Source of the DNA: Proteus hauseri ATCC 700826
GTDB taxonomy: Bacteria > Pseudomonadota > Gammaproteobacteria > Enterobacterales > Enterobacteriaceae
Direction of reading: 5' to 3'
Assembly (NCBI RefSeq): GCF_001654965.1
Contig: NZ_LXEV01000024.1
Span: 1-64,000 of the forward strand
Length of the DNA: 64,000 nt
Positions 46,939-55,980 of the stretch are shown here, one piece after another. Each line of letters begins with the position of its first letter. The stretch's first letter is position 1. A program made the position numbers and the translations under genes. Under the pieces are notes generated by a model. It had not been told where the DNA came from. It saw only the letters and a program-made list of their open reading frames with translations, and ran no database searches.

Positions 46939-47748
46939 TTATAGCGCCAGTGTAGAAAACTCAATCGACATTTCAACTGTAATTTCTCCCTTAAACAATA
47001 ACTCTTCAGGGGGAATAGGAAGAGGCTGAGCCCGTTTGAGTACTCTTTGCGCTTCTCTGTCTAAAGAACGAACACCACTGCTATTAATAAGTTCACTTGA
47101 TATAACATATCCTTGCTGATCTACGATAAATCGCACTTTCGGTATTCCCATCCGTCCTTTGCTTTTCGCCTCTTCAGGATAAGCTTTATAACGGTTTAAG
47201 TGCCCTTTAGTTTTAGCTTGCCATAGCGCTAATGCATCTGCTTTTTTATCTGAATCGCTATCATAGTTTGCAGAAACAGTATCAGATTGCTGTTTAGCAA
47301 CAGAACGGCTGCTTGAAGGCGCTGATTGGCTAGAAACATTCTCACTAATTATTGGTGAAGGCTTAGTGGGGGTAGTTGTTGGTTTTACTGTAGCCGTTTG
47401 TTCAACACTCACCATTTTTTTAGGTTTTTCAATAACAATATCGGCATTCTCATTAATTACGATATCGGGTTGTTTTTCAGCCATCTCTTGTTCAACTTTC
47501 TTTTGACTAGCAACAGCCAATTGTTGATCAATACCAATTACTTGTTTTTCTTCACTAAGCGCTTGAATATTTTCACTAAGTGTCATCATTACAGCTAATT
47601 CAGGCTCTTGTATTAACGTTGTTTTATCTTGATAGAAGTGAAAACAAGCAATAACTAAAACCGCATGAACACTAATGGCCAAAACCAACGCTTTATAATT
47701 AAAAGGCTGCAATCTCGGCATTTGGTCTACGTAAGAAGATATAATCAT
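46939..47748 (-). CDS. TonB-like energy transducer
   Basis: A TonB-family protein of about 269 residues. One N-terminal membrane helix (ALVLAISVHAVLVIACF) with the conserved Ser-His pair of TonB is followed by a flexible Lys/Glu/Pro linker. The C-terminal TonB domain is LNRYKAYPEEAKSKGRMGIP then KVRFIVDQQGYVISSELINS and REAQRVLKRAQPLPIPPEEL. It links ExbBD proton flow to an outer-membrane receptor. The start is uncertain: ATGs at 47748 and 47721 both lack a good ribosome site, and a TTG at 47793 would overlap chaN. A dedicated TonB beside chaN and a haem receptor suggests that it serves this system. Confidence 0.83.
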   Translation of the reverse strand: MIISSYVDQMPRLQPFNYKALVLAISVHAVLVIACFHFYQDKTTLIQEPELAVMMTLSENIQALSEEKQVIGIDQQLAVASQKKVEQEMAEKQPDIVINENADIVIEKPKKMVSVEQTATVKPTTTPTKPSPIISENVSSQSAPSSSRSVAKQQSDTVSANYDSDSDKKADALALWQAKTKGHLNRYKAYPEEAKSKGRMGIPKVRFIVDQQGYVISSELINSSGVRSLDREAQRVLKRAQPLPIPPEELLFKGEITVEMSIEFSTLAL

Positions 47749-47765
47749 AATGGCGATATCGAAAA

Positions 47766-48635
47766 TTAAGGTAAAGCGATAGGCGTTATCCAAAGATAAT
47801 CAGCATGTACTGAGGTAATATCGCTACCTTCTTCAGCCATTATTACAACCGTAATTTTTTCATCCGGTGCTAAATCAGCAATATGTAAAGGCACTCCCAT
47901 CACTTTTGTTGCATGAAAAGATCCTGCGATTAATAGTGCCGGCGTTGGTGCGGCTAATAAACGCTCTGCCATTGTGCGGTCTCGCAGCTGTTGGATAAGC
48001 ATCATTTTTTCATAGTTTATTTTATCAAGCGTATTGCCGTGTGAAGTTTGAATAGTTTCTTGAATTAACTGGCGAACTTGTGGTGCTGTTGAATACACAC
48101 CATCAATTACAGGCGGGTTTTTATAAGCTTTAGATATATCTTCTCGATTAATATTCGCGGCAAGTAGTGGATAATTGGCACTTAGCCCTTCCTTCACAAT
48201 ATTTCCATACCATTTCCAAGGCCAACCAGTATTCCATTTCAATGCAGCCATTAAACGTTCGTCACGTAAATATTCAGAACCTGAATAACGCTTTTTGACG
48301 TTATCGACTAAATATTGTTGATTTGGTGTTAACATTTCTAGCAATACCGCACCTTGTGGGCGTATTTGCGTTAATTGTGTCATTAACCAATACTCAATAT
48401 CGTGATGATAAAGATTATCGTGCTTTTCCCCAATAATAACGCGTGATTGATTTGCCAACTCAATCAATAATTCTTCTGCCGTAATCGATTTTCCATTATG
48501 TGTATTAATGATTTGAGCTGAATGAATAACTTCAGTATTTACAATTGGTTTAGCTTGTTTCTCTAGTGAACTACAAGCAGGCAACGCAATTAGCACCACT
48601 AATGGTAGAATTTTTTTAGCTATTGAGAAAAGCAT
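47766..48635 (-). CDS. chaN: ChaN-family iron-regulated lipoprotein
   Basis: A 289-residue lipoprotein (lipobox LIALPAC). The ChaN/DUF399 domain is clear: VIIGEKHDNLYHHDIEYWLM, GAVLLEMLTPNQQYL, ALKWNTGWPWKWYG and LLIAGSFHATKVMGVP. ChaN of Campylobacter binds two haem groups in a dimer and PhuW of Pseudomonas belongs to haem uptake, so this is likely an outer-membrane haem-handling lipoprotein. It heads the operon chaN-tonB-ptrB. A Fur-like box lies 60 bp upstream. Ribosome site AAGGG. Confidence 0.85.
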   Translation of the reverse strand: MLFSIAKKILPLVVLIALPACSSLEKQAKPIVNTEVIHSAQIINTHNGKSITAEELLIELANQSRVIIGEKHDNLYHHDIEYWLMTQLTQIRPQGAVLLEMLTPNQQYLVDNVKKRYSGSEYLRDERLMAALKWNTGWPWKWYGNIVKEGLSANYPLLAANINREDISKAYKNPPVIDGVYSTAPQVRQLIQETIQTSHGNTLDKINYEKMMLIQQLRDRTMAERLLAAPTPALLIAGSFHATKVMGVPLHIADLAPDEKITVVIMAEEGSDITSVHADYLWITPIALP

Positions 48636-48695
48636 GATAACCCTTGCTAGTTATATTTACTTATTAAAGAAAGCAAATAGGGTAATATCATTACT

Positions 48696-48718
48696 AATGA
48701 TTATCAATATCATTCTCA
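48696..48718 (-). promoter_or_regulatory. Fur box upstream of chaN operon
   Basis: On the minus strand GAATGATATTGATAATCATT fits overlapping NATWAT hexamers of the Fur consensus; the right half GATAATCATT is identical to it. The box is 61-83 bp before the chaN start. It predicts iron repression of chaN-tonB-ptrB. Confidence 0.72.
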
Positions 48719-48755
48719 TATTAATTTGTATTTATGTTTTTTTTATGTGTAAAAA

Positions 48756-48784
48756 TAAAGCGCCTAAGATCAAGGCGCTTTTCT
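48756..48784 (-). terminator. Terminator of maeB
   Basis: Stem AAGCGCCT / AGGCGCTT with a 7-nt loop. On the minus strand it is followed by TATTTTT, on the plus strand by TTCT. Placed 40 bp past the maeB stop. Confidence 0.75.
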
Positions 48785-48823
48785 AACTTTAATTAAATCA
48801 GTTTGATTAATGTATCATTAACC

Positions 48824-51106
48824 TTAGAGCTGAGATTGCGCTTGAGCTTCAACCACTGCTAATGCAACCATATTAACGATACGGCGAACTGATGCTATTG
48901 GCGTAAGAATATGTGCAGGTTTTGCCACTCCCATCAAGACAGGACCGACTGTTACGCCATTAGAACTGGTTACACGTAATAAGTTATAACTGATACGTGC
49001 TGCTTCCATTGTTGGCATTACCAATAAATTAGCAGAACCTTTTAATGTGCTGTCTGGCATAATATCGCGGCGAATAGATTCAACAAGTGCCGCATCTGCA
49101 TGCATTTCACCATCAATCTCTAATTCAGGTGCACGTTGCTTAATTATTTCTAACGCTTTTCTTAGTTTTATCGATGATGGACTATCGAAAGAACCAAAAC
49201 TTGAACGCGAAACTAACGCAGCTTTGGGTTCAATACCAAAACGACGAATGGTATCAGCTGCCATAATAGTAATATCGGCTAATTGCTCTGCTGTTGGATC
49301 TTCATTCACGTATGTGTCAGTAATAAAGGTGTTTCCGCTTGGTAATAACAGTGCATTCATTGCCCCTGCTGTTTCCATACCTTCGCGTAAACCAAACACA
49401 TTTTTATATACTTCAAAGTGTTCCGCATAACTACCAACCGTACCGCAAATAAGACCATCGGCTTCACCTCTGCGCACCATAATGGCACCGATAAGCGTTG
49501 GATTACCAATCATTGCGCGACGAGCTTGTTCTTGTGAAACACCACGGCGCTTCATGATTTGATGATATTCTTGCCAGTACTCTTTAAAACGTGGATCGTT
49601 TTCGTTATTCACTACTTCAAAATCTTTGCCTGCTTGAATGTGTAATCCTAATTTTTGGATCCGCATTTCAATCACACTAGGACGACCAATCAAAATTGGC
49701 GTTGCTAACCCTAATGTCACTAACTCTTGTGTGGCATGTAATACGCGATTTTCTTCGCCTTCTGCAAGAACAATGCGTTTTTTCTCTTTTTTGGCTTGAG
49801 AAAAAATTGGTTTCATAAATAAGTTGGTTTTATAAACAAACTCGTTGAGATGTTCAATATAAGCTGCAAAATCTTTAATTGGCCGTGTTGCAACGCCTGA
49901 GTCCATTGCTGCCTTTGCCACAGCGGGTGCTATTTTTACGATTAAGCGAGGATCAAATGGTTTTGGAATTATATATTCAGGACCAAATGATAGCTCTTGA
50001 TCACCATAAGCAGAGGCCACTTCTTCATTTTGCTCAGCTAATGCCAATTCTGCTATTGCATGTACACAAGCCAGCTTCATTTCTTCATTAATTGCCGTTG
50101 CCCCTACATCTAATGCACCTCGGAAAATAAATGGGAAACAAAGTACGTTATTAACCTGATTTGGATAATCAGAACGTCCTGTACAAATAATAGCGTCGGA
50201 ACGAACTGCTTTTGCTAATGGTGGCAGTATCTCAGGTTCGGGGTTTGCCAGCGCGAGAATAAGAGGATCGCGCGCCATTTTCTTAACCATTTCTTGTGTC
50301 AATACACCAGGCCCTGAACAACCTAAGAAGATATCTGCATTGTTGATAACATCATCCAATGTACGACTGCCATTATCTTCTATTGCGTAAGCCGCTTTGG
50401 TTTCTGCCATATTTGCTTCGCGGCCGCGGTAAATAACCCCTTTAGAGTCACAAACTACGATATTTTCGCGCTTTAATCCTAAGGCAACTAATAAGTTCAT
50501 ACATGCAATAGAAGCCGCACCCGCACCTGAAACAACAAGTCTAACTTTATCAATTTCTTTACGAACAATACGTAATCCATTGAGGATCGCAGCAGTAGAG
50601 ATAATTGCGGTACCATGTTGGTCATCATGAAAGACTGGGATCTTCATTCTTTCGCGCAGTTTTTGTTCAATATAGAAACATTCTGGCGCTTTAATATCTT
50701 CTAAGTTGATACCACCAAACGTCGGTTCTAATGATGCAACAATATCAATTAATTTATCTGGATCCGTTTCATTGACTTCAATATCAAAAACATCAACGCC
50801 AGAAAATTTCTTAAATAAAACACCCTTACCTTCCATTACAGGTTTACCGGCTAATGCACCGATGTTACCTAAACCAAGTACCGCAGTACCATTTGAGATA
50901 ACACCGACAAGATTCCCCTTAGCGGTATAACGATAAGCGGCTAAAGGATCTGCGGCAATTTCCAAACAAGGTGCTGCTACACCAGGCGAATAAGCTAATG
51001 CTAAATCACGTTGTGTTATCAGTGGTTTTGTGGGAGTAACAGTAATTTTACCGGGCGTTGGAAATTCATGAAAATCTAATGCGCTTTGTTTTAATGTGTC
51101 TTCCAT
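48824..51106 (-). CDS. maeB: NADP-dependent malic enzyme with phosphotransacetylase domain
   Basis: A 760-residue fusion, almost identical in plan to E. coli MaeB (759). The malic-enzyme half has LALAYSPGVAAPCLEI, KFSGVDVFDIEVNETDP, IPVFHDDQHGTAII and the nucleotide motif VSGAGAASIACMNLL. The second half is a phosphotransacetylase-like domain (KKRIVLAEGEENRVLHA, then GLICGTVGSYAEHF), which is regulatory and not catalytic in E. coli. It makes pyruvate and NADPH from malate. The start at 51106 has AAGGA at ideal spacing. Confidence 0.96.
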   Translation of the reverse strand: MEDTLKQSALDFHEFPTPGKITVTPTKPLITQRDLALAYSPGVAAPCLEIAADPLAAYRYTAKGNLVGVISNGTAVLGLGNIGALAGKPVMEGKGVLFKKFSGVDVFDIEVNETDPDKLIDIVASLEPTFGGINLEDIKAPECFYIEQKLRERMKIPVFHDDQHGTAIISTAAILNGLRIVRKEIDKVRLVVSGAGAASIACMNLLVALGLKRENIVVCDSKGVIYRGREANMAETKAAYAIEDNGSRTLDDVINNADIFLGCSGPGVLTQEMVKKMARDPLILALANPEPEILPPLAKAVRSDAIICTGRSDYPNQVNNVLCFPFIFRGALDVGATAINEEMKLACVHAIAELALAEQNEEVASAYGDQELSFGPEYIIPKPFDPRLIVKIAPAVAKAAMDSGVATRPIKDFAAYIEHLNEFVYKTNLFMKPIFSQAKKEKKRIVLAEGEENRVLHATQELVTLGLATPILIGRPSVIEMRIQKLGLHIQAGKDFEVVNNENDPRFKEYWQEYHQIMKRRGVSQEQARRAMIGNPTLIGAIMVRRGEADGLICGTVGSYAEHFEVYKNVFGLREGMETAGAMNALLLPSGNTFITDTYVNEDPTAEQLADITIMAADTIRRFGIEPKAALVSRSSFGSFDSPSSIKLRKALEIIKQRAPELEIDGEMHADAALVESIRRDIMPDSTLKGSANLLVMPTMEAARISYNLLRVTSSNGVTVGPVLMGVAKPAHILTPIASVRRIVNMVALAVVEAQAQSQL

Positions 51107-51663
51107 TTTCATATCCTTTTGTATCAACAGAGTAAGGGCTTCGTTAGTATAATGGTAATAATGCGTTAAATCATGACGAAATCGACACTTTTTTCAAATT
51201 AGTAGACAAGATTTATTATAAATATCTAATACCTCGTTATAGGTATATTATTAACTCAGTTTAATTTCATCTCTGTAATAAACTCGAACAGAAAAAAGAC
51301 AATGTTTGTTTATTATTTATCAGTTACTAAATTAACAATTCAAATAATTATTTTTTTTATATTGTTTTATAAACCAATAACTATTTTCACTTGTTTATTA
51401 ATTTTAAAATAGAAAAATATTATCTTAACTCATTGTATTTACTTCAGATTCATAGTATTAGGACTTTTGTTAGTCGTTTTGGTTATTTTCTTTTTTACCC
51501 GTAACAATAATTGGTGTAATATTGCCAACCGTCAATTTTATTTTCTTATTGTTTTAATAAGATGTCTGATTCTATTTTTTATTCCTCATTTGGAATTTGT
51601 TTTATTTATTTTCTACTTTTGGAAAGATTACGCACATTTTTATTTTTTTTAGGGAGAGGGGTT
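51107..51663. other. AT-rich intergenic region between maeB and narP
   Basis: 557 bp upstream of two divergent genes. Very T-rich open frames here have no homology that I recognise and no ribosome site, so I call no gene. The promoters of maeB and narP must lie here; none is clear enough to mark. Confidence 0.45.
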
Positions 51664-52287
51664 ATGCCTAGCTACTCAATTATGATAGTGGATGATCACC
51701 CTGTCATGAGATATGGATTACGGCTATTGTTAGAAAAGGACAAGGAATTTGTTGTAGTAAGCGAAAGTGGCAATGCAAAAGAAGCAATAACTACCGCGCA
51801 ACAGTTAAATCCAGACCTTATTATGATGGACTTAAATCTTCAGGGTCGTTCTGGTATTGATATTATCCGAACTTTACGCCGAGCAGGTTTAACATCATAT
51901 GTTTTGGTTTTATCTGTTTCAGATGCCCGCAGTGATGTTTATGCTGCTTTGGATGCTGGCGCAAACGGTTATCTTTTAAAAGAGTGTGAAATTGATATGC
52001 TGCTATTAAGTTTACGTAAGGCGGTGGTTGGGCATCCCGTTTATAGTGAACGTGTTTGGCAATATATTCAATTACGACAAAACTATTCTGATCCACTATC
52101 AGCATTAACAAAAAGAGAATTAGATGTACTTCATGAAGTTTCTGCTGGTATGAAAAATAAACAAATTGCTGAGAATTTGTTTATTTCTGAAGAAACTGTC
52201 AAAGTGCATATTCGCAATATATTAAAAAAGCTACAGGTAACATCGCGTTTAGCTGCAAGCCTTATTTTAATTAAGCATCAACATTAA
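51664..52287 (+). CDS. narP: Nitrate/nitrite response regulator NarP
   Basis: A 207-residue LuxR-type response regulator. The receiver domain keeps the acidic pair in IMIVDDHPVMRYGL, the phosphorylated Asp in IMMDLNLQGRSG and Lys in YLLKECE. The C-terminal HTH is LTKRELDVLHEVSAGMKNKQIAENLF. SDARSDVYAALDAGANGYLLK and SERVWQYIQLRQ match NarP more than NarL. It controls respiratory genes under nitrate or nitrite. The ATG at 51664 follows GGGAGAGGGG; upstream in-frame codons encode unrelated hydrophobic sequence. It contrasts with the degenerate UvrY receiver in the same window. Confidence 0.88.
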   Translation: MPSYSIMIVDDHPVMRYGLRLLLEKDKEFVVVSESGNAKEAITTAQQLNPDLIMMDLNLQGRSGIDIIRTLRRAGLTSYVLVLSVSDARSDVYAALDAGANGYLLKECEIDMLLLSLRKAVVGHPVYSERVWQYIQLRQNYSDPLSALTKRELDVLHEVSAGMKNKQIAENLFISEETVKVHIRNILKKLQVTSRLAASLILIKHQH

Positions 52288-52290
52288 TAA

Positions 52291-52319
52291 ATCTACCCCG
52301 GCTTAAAACCGGGGTAGAT
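52291..52319 (+). terminator. Terminator of narP
   Basis: Perfect 11-bp stem ATCTACCCCGG / CCGGGGTAGAT with a 7-nt loop and TTTG after. Confidence 0.8.
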
Positions 52320-52358
52320 TTGTAATAGTGATGTATAAATTAAACACCAACTCGCTGG

Positions 52359-52919
52359 CTATTCAATTGGAACGGGATAACTTATTACTTTAAAGTGCTC
52401 ATCAGGTAGCTTTTCAATTTTTAATTGATAAAGCTCTCGGTTAATACCATTGATCACAATGTCCAGCTCACTAAATGCGGATTGGATTTCTGAATTATTT
52501 GCCCAAGATGGTATACCCTTTACTCCATAATAAAAATAAATCGTACTTTTCCCTGAATCTATTGGTTCTATTTCTTTAATTTGACTAATAAAAAGGTGCC
52601 CATAGCAAAAGTCTTGGTAAGGCTGCCAAGCTTTACGCCCTTTTTCACTAAGGTTAAAAACCCATTCTTCACCATTAGATGTTTGTTCAATTAAACCGGC
52701 TTCCATCAATGCATGCATTCTTTCTAATACCCAAGGGGCATCATCTTCATTGCTGTAAACGGGCCATTTCCCTTCACCTAAACACAATAAATAATCACTG
52801 TTGAAAAATGCCTGTAGGGCTATTTTATACTCATCAACTTTTTTGCTGTCTTCGTCTTCATTTGCCCAGCTACAAGTTGAAAGTAAAAGCAATATAAGAC
52901 TCAGTGAAATGCTTTTCAT
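52359..52919 (-). CDS. Hypothetical exported protein
   Basis: A 186-residue secreted protein with signal peptide MKSISLSLILLLLSTCSWA. I do not recognise the family. The mature part has LLCLGEGKWPVYSNEDDAPWV, then MHALMEAGLIEQTSNGEEWVFNLSEKGRKAW, which looks like a winged-helix-like or small alpha/beta module, and YQDFCYGHLF. Three Cys occur in all; those at LLCLGEG and DFCYGH would be mature. The ATG at 52919 is used because it opens the signal peptide; the TTG at 52934 is less likely. It is convergent with narP. Confidence 0.65.
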   Translation of the reverse strand: MKSISLSLILLLLSTCSWANEDEDSKKVDEYKIALQAFFNSDYLLCLGEGKWPVYSNEDDAPWVLERMHALMEAGLIEQTSNGEEWVFNLSEKGRKAWQPYQDFCYGHLFISQIKEIEPIDSGKSTIYFYYGVKGIPSWANNSEIQSAFSELDIVINGINRELYQLKIEKLPDEHFKVISYPVPIE

Positions 52920-53080
52920 ATTTTCTTTTACCAACGGAAATCTTTATTTCTATTACTCTACGTTACACAATTCGCTACACTACTATGACAGGTTAATATC
53001 CGATATATTTTATAATGTAAATAGGATTTTTCACTACAGCAAAACCTGTTATTTTGGAATTGTATAACACTCATTCTATT

Positions 53081-53110
53081 TATTACCGATATTACTATTA
53101 CCGATATTAC
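53081..53110. repeat. 15-bp tandem duplication before yffB
   Basis: TATTACCGATATTAC occurs twice, back to back, without mismatch, ending 24 bp before the yffB start. Confidence 0.9.
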
Positions 53111-53134
53111 GCATTGTCATATAAGGAAAATTTC

Positions 53135-53506
53135 ATGTCCACTACAAACCTGACATATACTATGTACGGCATAAAAAATTGCGATACCATCAAAAAAGCA
53201 ATCAAATGGCTGGACGAAAATCATATTCCTTACGTTTTTCATGATTACCGCAAAGACGGTTTGACGGAAGCATTATTACGCAGCTTTACAGAAAATATAG
53301 ATTGGCAGACACTTGTTAATAAAAGAGGAACAACTTGGCGCCAATTATCTGATGATGAAAAAAATGCAATCACTGACACAACATCGGCTATTGCTTTAAT
53401 GCTAGATAAACCCGCAGTGATAAAACGCCCTATCCTTGTTGCCTCTGATAACCGTTTTCTTGTTGGTTTTAATACCAATGACTACACCACTTTTACAGGA
53501 GCCTAA
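53135..53506 (+). CDS. yffB: ArsC/Spx-family protein YffB
   Basis: A 123-residue thioredoxin-fold protein. The N-terminal strand and Cys are [20 protein letters not shown]; the rest has [28 protein letters not shown] and [18 protein letters not shown]. This is the YffB group of the ArsC family (one Cys of the CxxC site, here NCDT). Function is unproven, perhaps glutathione-dependent reduction. It precedes dapE by 5 bp as in E. coli. The start at 53135 has AAGGAAAATTTC upstream. Confidence 0.92.
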   Translation: MSTTNLTYTMYGIKNCDTIKKAIKWLDENHIPYVFHDYRKDGLTEALLRSFTENIDWQTLVNKRGTTWRQLSDDEKNAITDTTSAIALMLDKPAVIKRPILVASDNRFLVGFNTNDYTTFTGA

Positions 53507-53511
53507 TTTTT

Positions 53512-54642
53512 ATGTCCTGTCCTGTTATTGAGCTTGCACAACAACTGATCGCTCGCCCTTCTATCAGCCCTGATGATCAGGGCTGTCAGCAGCTAATTAT
53601 CGATAGACTTAGCCCCTTGGGCTTTACTATTGAAAAAATGCCCTTTGGTGATACTGAAAACTTATGGGCATGTCGCGGTGGTGAAGGTGAAACCCTCGCA
53701 TTTGCGGGTCACACTGATGTGGTTCCTACTGGTGATCCTGCTTTGTGGGATAATCCACCATTTGAACCTTCTATTCGTGATGGAATGCTTTATGGTCGAG
53801 GTGCCGCGGATATGAAAGGTTCACTAGCTGCAATGATTGTTGCTGCTGAACGTTTTGTCCGCTCATATCCTGAACATCGTGGCCGTTTAGCTTTTCTTAT
53901 TACATCAGATGAAGAAGCGAAAGCCGCAGATGGCACAGTGAAAGTTGTACAATCTTTAATGTCTCGCGGTGAACGCCTAGATTATTGTCTTGTCGGTGAA
54001 CCTTCAAGCCAACATCAATTAGGTGATATGGTGAAAAATGGCCGTAGAGGTTCAATAACAGCAAATCTGATTATTCATGGTGTACAAGGTCACGTTGCAT
54101 ACCCTCATCTCGCAGAGAACCCCATTCATTGTGCATCGCCGTTTATACAAGAATTAGTAAATACTGTTTGGGATGAAGGTAATAAATTTTTTCCTGCAAC
54201 CACCATGCAAATTGCCAATATTCATGCAGGCACCGGCAGCAACAATGTCATCCCTGGTGAATTATTTATTCAATTTAACTTTCGTTTTAGTACCGCAATC
54301 ACCGATGAAGAAATACGCCAACGTACCGAAACTTTATTACAAAAACACCAACTTCGTTATAGTTTAGAATGGTCTTTATCGGGTCAACCATTTATTACAG
54401 GTAAAGGTAAACTACTTGATGCTGTTCGTTATTCTGTCAAGCATTACACAAATTTAGATCCAGAATTATCCACCAGTGGTGGCACTTCCGATGGTCGATT
54501 CATTGCACAAATGGGTGCTCAAGTTGTCGAGCTAGGGCCTATCAATGCGACAATTCACAAAGTAAATGAATGCGTTAATGCCGCTGATTTACAACAACTT
54601 AGCCGAATTTATCAGAGAATTATGGAGCAACTCGTTTTATGA
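53512..54642 (+). CDS. dapE: Succinyl-diaminopimelate desuccinylase
   Basis: A 376-residue M20-family zinc enzyme that makes LL-diaminopimelate for lysine and peptidoglycan. Metal ligands: His/Asp in [14 protein letters not shown], Asp in [13 protein letters not shown], Glu pair in [12 protein letters not shown], Glu in CLVGEPSS and His in [13 protein letters not shown]. Length equals E. coli DapE (375). The stop overlaps the next gene start by four bases. Confidence 0.97.
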   Translation: MSCPVIELAQQLIARPSISPDDQGCQQLIIDRLSPLGFTIEKMPFGDTENLWACRGGEGETLAFAGHTDVVPTGDPALWDNPPFEPSIRDGMLYGRGAADMKGSLAAMIVAAERFVRSYPEHRGRLAFLITSDEEAKAADGTVKVVQSLMSRGERLDYCLVGEPSSQHQLGDMVKNGRRGSITANLIIHGVQGHVAYPHLAENPIHCASPFIQELVNTVWDEGNKFFPATTMQIANIHAGTGSNNVIPGELFIQFNFRFSTAITDEEIRQRTETLLQKHQLRYSLEWSLSGQPFITGKGKLLDAVRYSVKHYTNLDPELSTSGGTSDGRFIAQMGAQVVELGPINATIHKVNECVNAADLQQLSRIYQRIMEQLVL

Positions 54643-55307
54643 TAACCCCATTAATGTTAACTGGACGATCCACTGATCATTTGGTGTCGTTATCAGGCCA
54701 ACATCGCTTACAATTTAACGCCACAAAAGCTTTTTTAGCGTTACAGCAGCAAGCAGCGAAAGCGGGTTTTAAATTAGAGGCAGCAAGCTCATTTCGTGAT
54801 TTCAATCGTCAATTAGCGATATGGAACGATAAATTTGAAGGCTCTCGCCCTGTGTTAAATGCTCAAAGTCAGCCCATAGATATTCATCAATTATCAGAGG
54901 ATAAACGTTGTCAGGCTATTTTAAAATGGTCTGCATTGCCCGGCGCAAGTCGCCACCACTGGGGAACAGAAATCGATATTTACGATCCTTTTCGTCTACC
55001 TGCGGGACAATCTTTACAATTAGAGCCTTGGGAATATGAAGCTGGAGGCTATTTCGCTCAATTAAGTGAATGGTTAACAGAAAATATGTCGAGCTATGAT
55101 TTTTATCGCCCATTTATCCATAAAGAGAGTTATATCGCTTATGAGCCTTGGCATATTAGTTATTGGCCATTATCTTATGAAGCATCTTTAGCTTACACTC
55201 CCGATATTTTAAAGTCTGTATTACTAGAAGAAGATATCCGTGGTAAGCAGTGGTTATTAGCAAACCTCGACGAAATATTTCAGCACTACATTGTGTTGCC
55301 TGAATAA
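54639..55307 (+). CDS. M15-family D-alanyl-D-alanine carboxypeptidase-like protein
   Basis: A 222-residue metallopeptidase of the M15B/VanY group. The zinc set is visible: [14 protein letters not shown] gives His and Asp of the HxxxxxxD site, and [11 protein letters not shown] gives the second His. [19 protein letters not shown] is the family's upstream signature. No signal peptide is seen at the N terminus ([18 protein letters not shown]), unusual for a cell-wall enzyme. The ATG overlaps dapE by four bases, so it is coupled to diaminopimelate synthesis. It may act on recycled muropeptides in the cytosol, or be exported by another route. Confidence 0.83.
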   Translation: MITPLMLTGRSTDHLVSLSGQHRLQFNATKAFLALQQQAAKAGFKLEAASSFRDFNRQLAIWNDKFEGSRPVLNAQSQPIDIHQLSEDKRCQAILKWSALPGASRHHWGTEIDIYDPFRLPAGQSLQLEPWEYEAGGYFAQLSEWLTENMSSYDFYRPFIHKESYIAYEPWHISYWPLSYEASLAYTPDILKSVLLEEDIRGKQWLLANLDEIFQHYIVLPE

Positions 55308-55309
55308 CA

Positions 55310-55693
55310 CTATTTATCACAAGGGACTTCTTGTTGTTCATTTACAGGGAGTCGCCACATAAAAATCAGTAAACACACTAAGATAATCAGCAATAATACT
55401 CTTACCCATAGCATGGAAACTAGCCATAATGAGAGTGAAAAAGTAACTAAAATAATTATTATCGCTTTTGGTTTAGCCCCTTTAGGCATTGCTTTATAAG
55501 TTTGCCAATAACGTAAGTAAGGACCAAACCAAGAACGATAAAGTAACCAGTAATGAAAACGCTGTGATGAACGCGAAAAACACCAAGCGGCTAATAATAA
55601 AAATGGGGTTGTGGGAAGTACAGGCAAAATAACACCAAGAGTTGCTAAACCAACACATAACCAACCCGCTATAATTAAGAGTATCCGTTTCAC
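55310..55693 (-). CDS. ybaN: YbaN-family inner-membrane protein (DUF454)
   Basis: A 127-residue membrane protein. It has three to four helices and the DUF454 pattern: LGVILPVLPTTPFLLLAAWCFSRSS then FHYWLLYRSWFGPYLRYWQ. In E. coli ybaN lies by priB/apt and not here, so location differs. Function unknown. It converges on the M15 peptidase with only 2 bp between stop codons and shows no terminator. Confidence 0.88.
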   Translation of the reverse strand: MKRILLIIAGWLCVGLATLGVILPVLPTTPFLLLAAWCFSRSSQRFHYWLLYRSWFGPYLRYWQTYKAMPKGAKPKAIIIILVTFSLSLWLVSMLWVRVLLLIILVCLLIFMWRLPVNEQQEVPCDK

Positions 55694-55785
55694 GTTATAT
55701 TTTTCCGATTAATCTCTTTTGGTTGTATATAATAAACAAAACAGAAATATTTTCTAAGTAAAGAACCTAAAAATAAGGCTAATAT

Positions 55786-55980
55786 ATGAACTGGTTTGCT
55801 GATTATTGGTGGGTAATTCTCATCCTTTTAGTAGGTATTATTATTAATGCCATTAAAGATATGAATAAAATAGATCCAAAACAATTTCTTAAAAATAAAC
55901 GAAAATTACCACCACATCGTGATTTCAATGATAAATGGGATGATGAGGACGATTGGCCCAAGAAAAATGGGGATAAGTAG
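55786..55980 (+). CDS. ypfN: YpfN-family small membrane protein
   Basis: A 64-residue protein with one N-terminal helix ([20 protein letters not shown]) and an acidic/basic tail ([16 protein letters not shown]). This is YpfN (UPF0370), found after dapE in E. coli. The last 56 bp overlap the 3' end of tmcA on the other strand, so the two messages are complementary at their ends. Function unknown. Confidence 0.9.
   Translation: MNWFADYWWVILILLVGIIINAIKDMNKIDPKQFLKNKRKLPPHRDFNDKWDDEDDWPKKNGDK

Noticed and set aside
49047-49430. 127-residue plus-strand frame inside maeB
   Set aside because: Antisense shadow of a core enzyme with no independent support.
51467-51652. 61-residue Phe-rich frame before narP
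   Set aside because: Its hydrophobic content comes from T-rich noncoding DNA, and there is no ribosome site.
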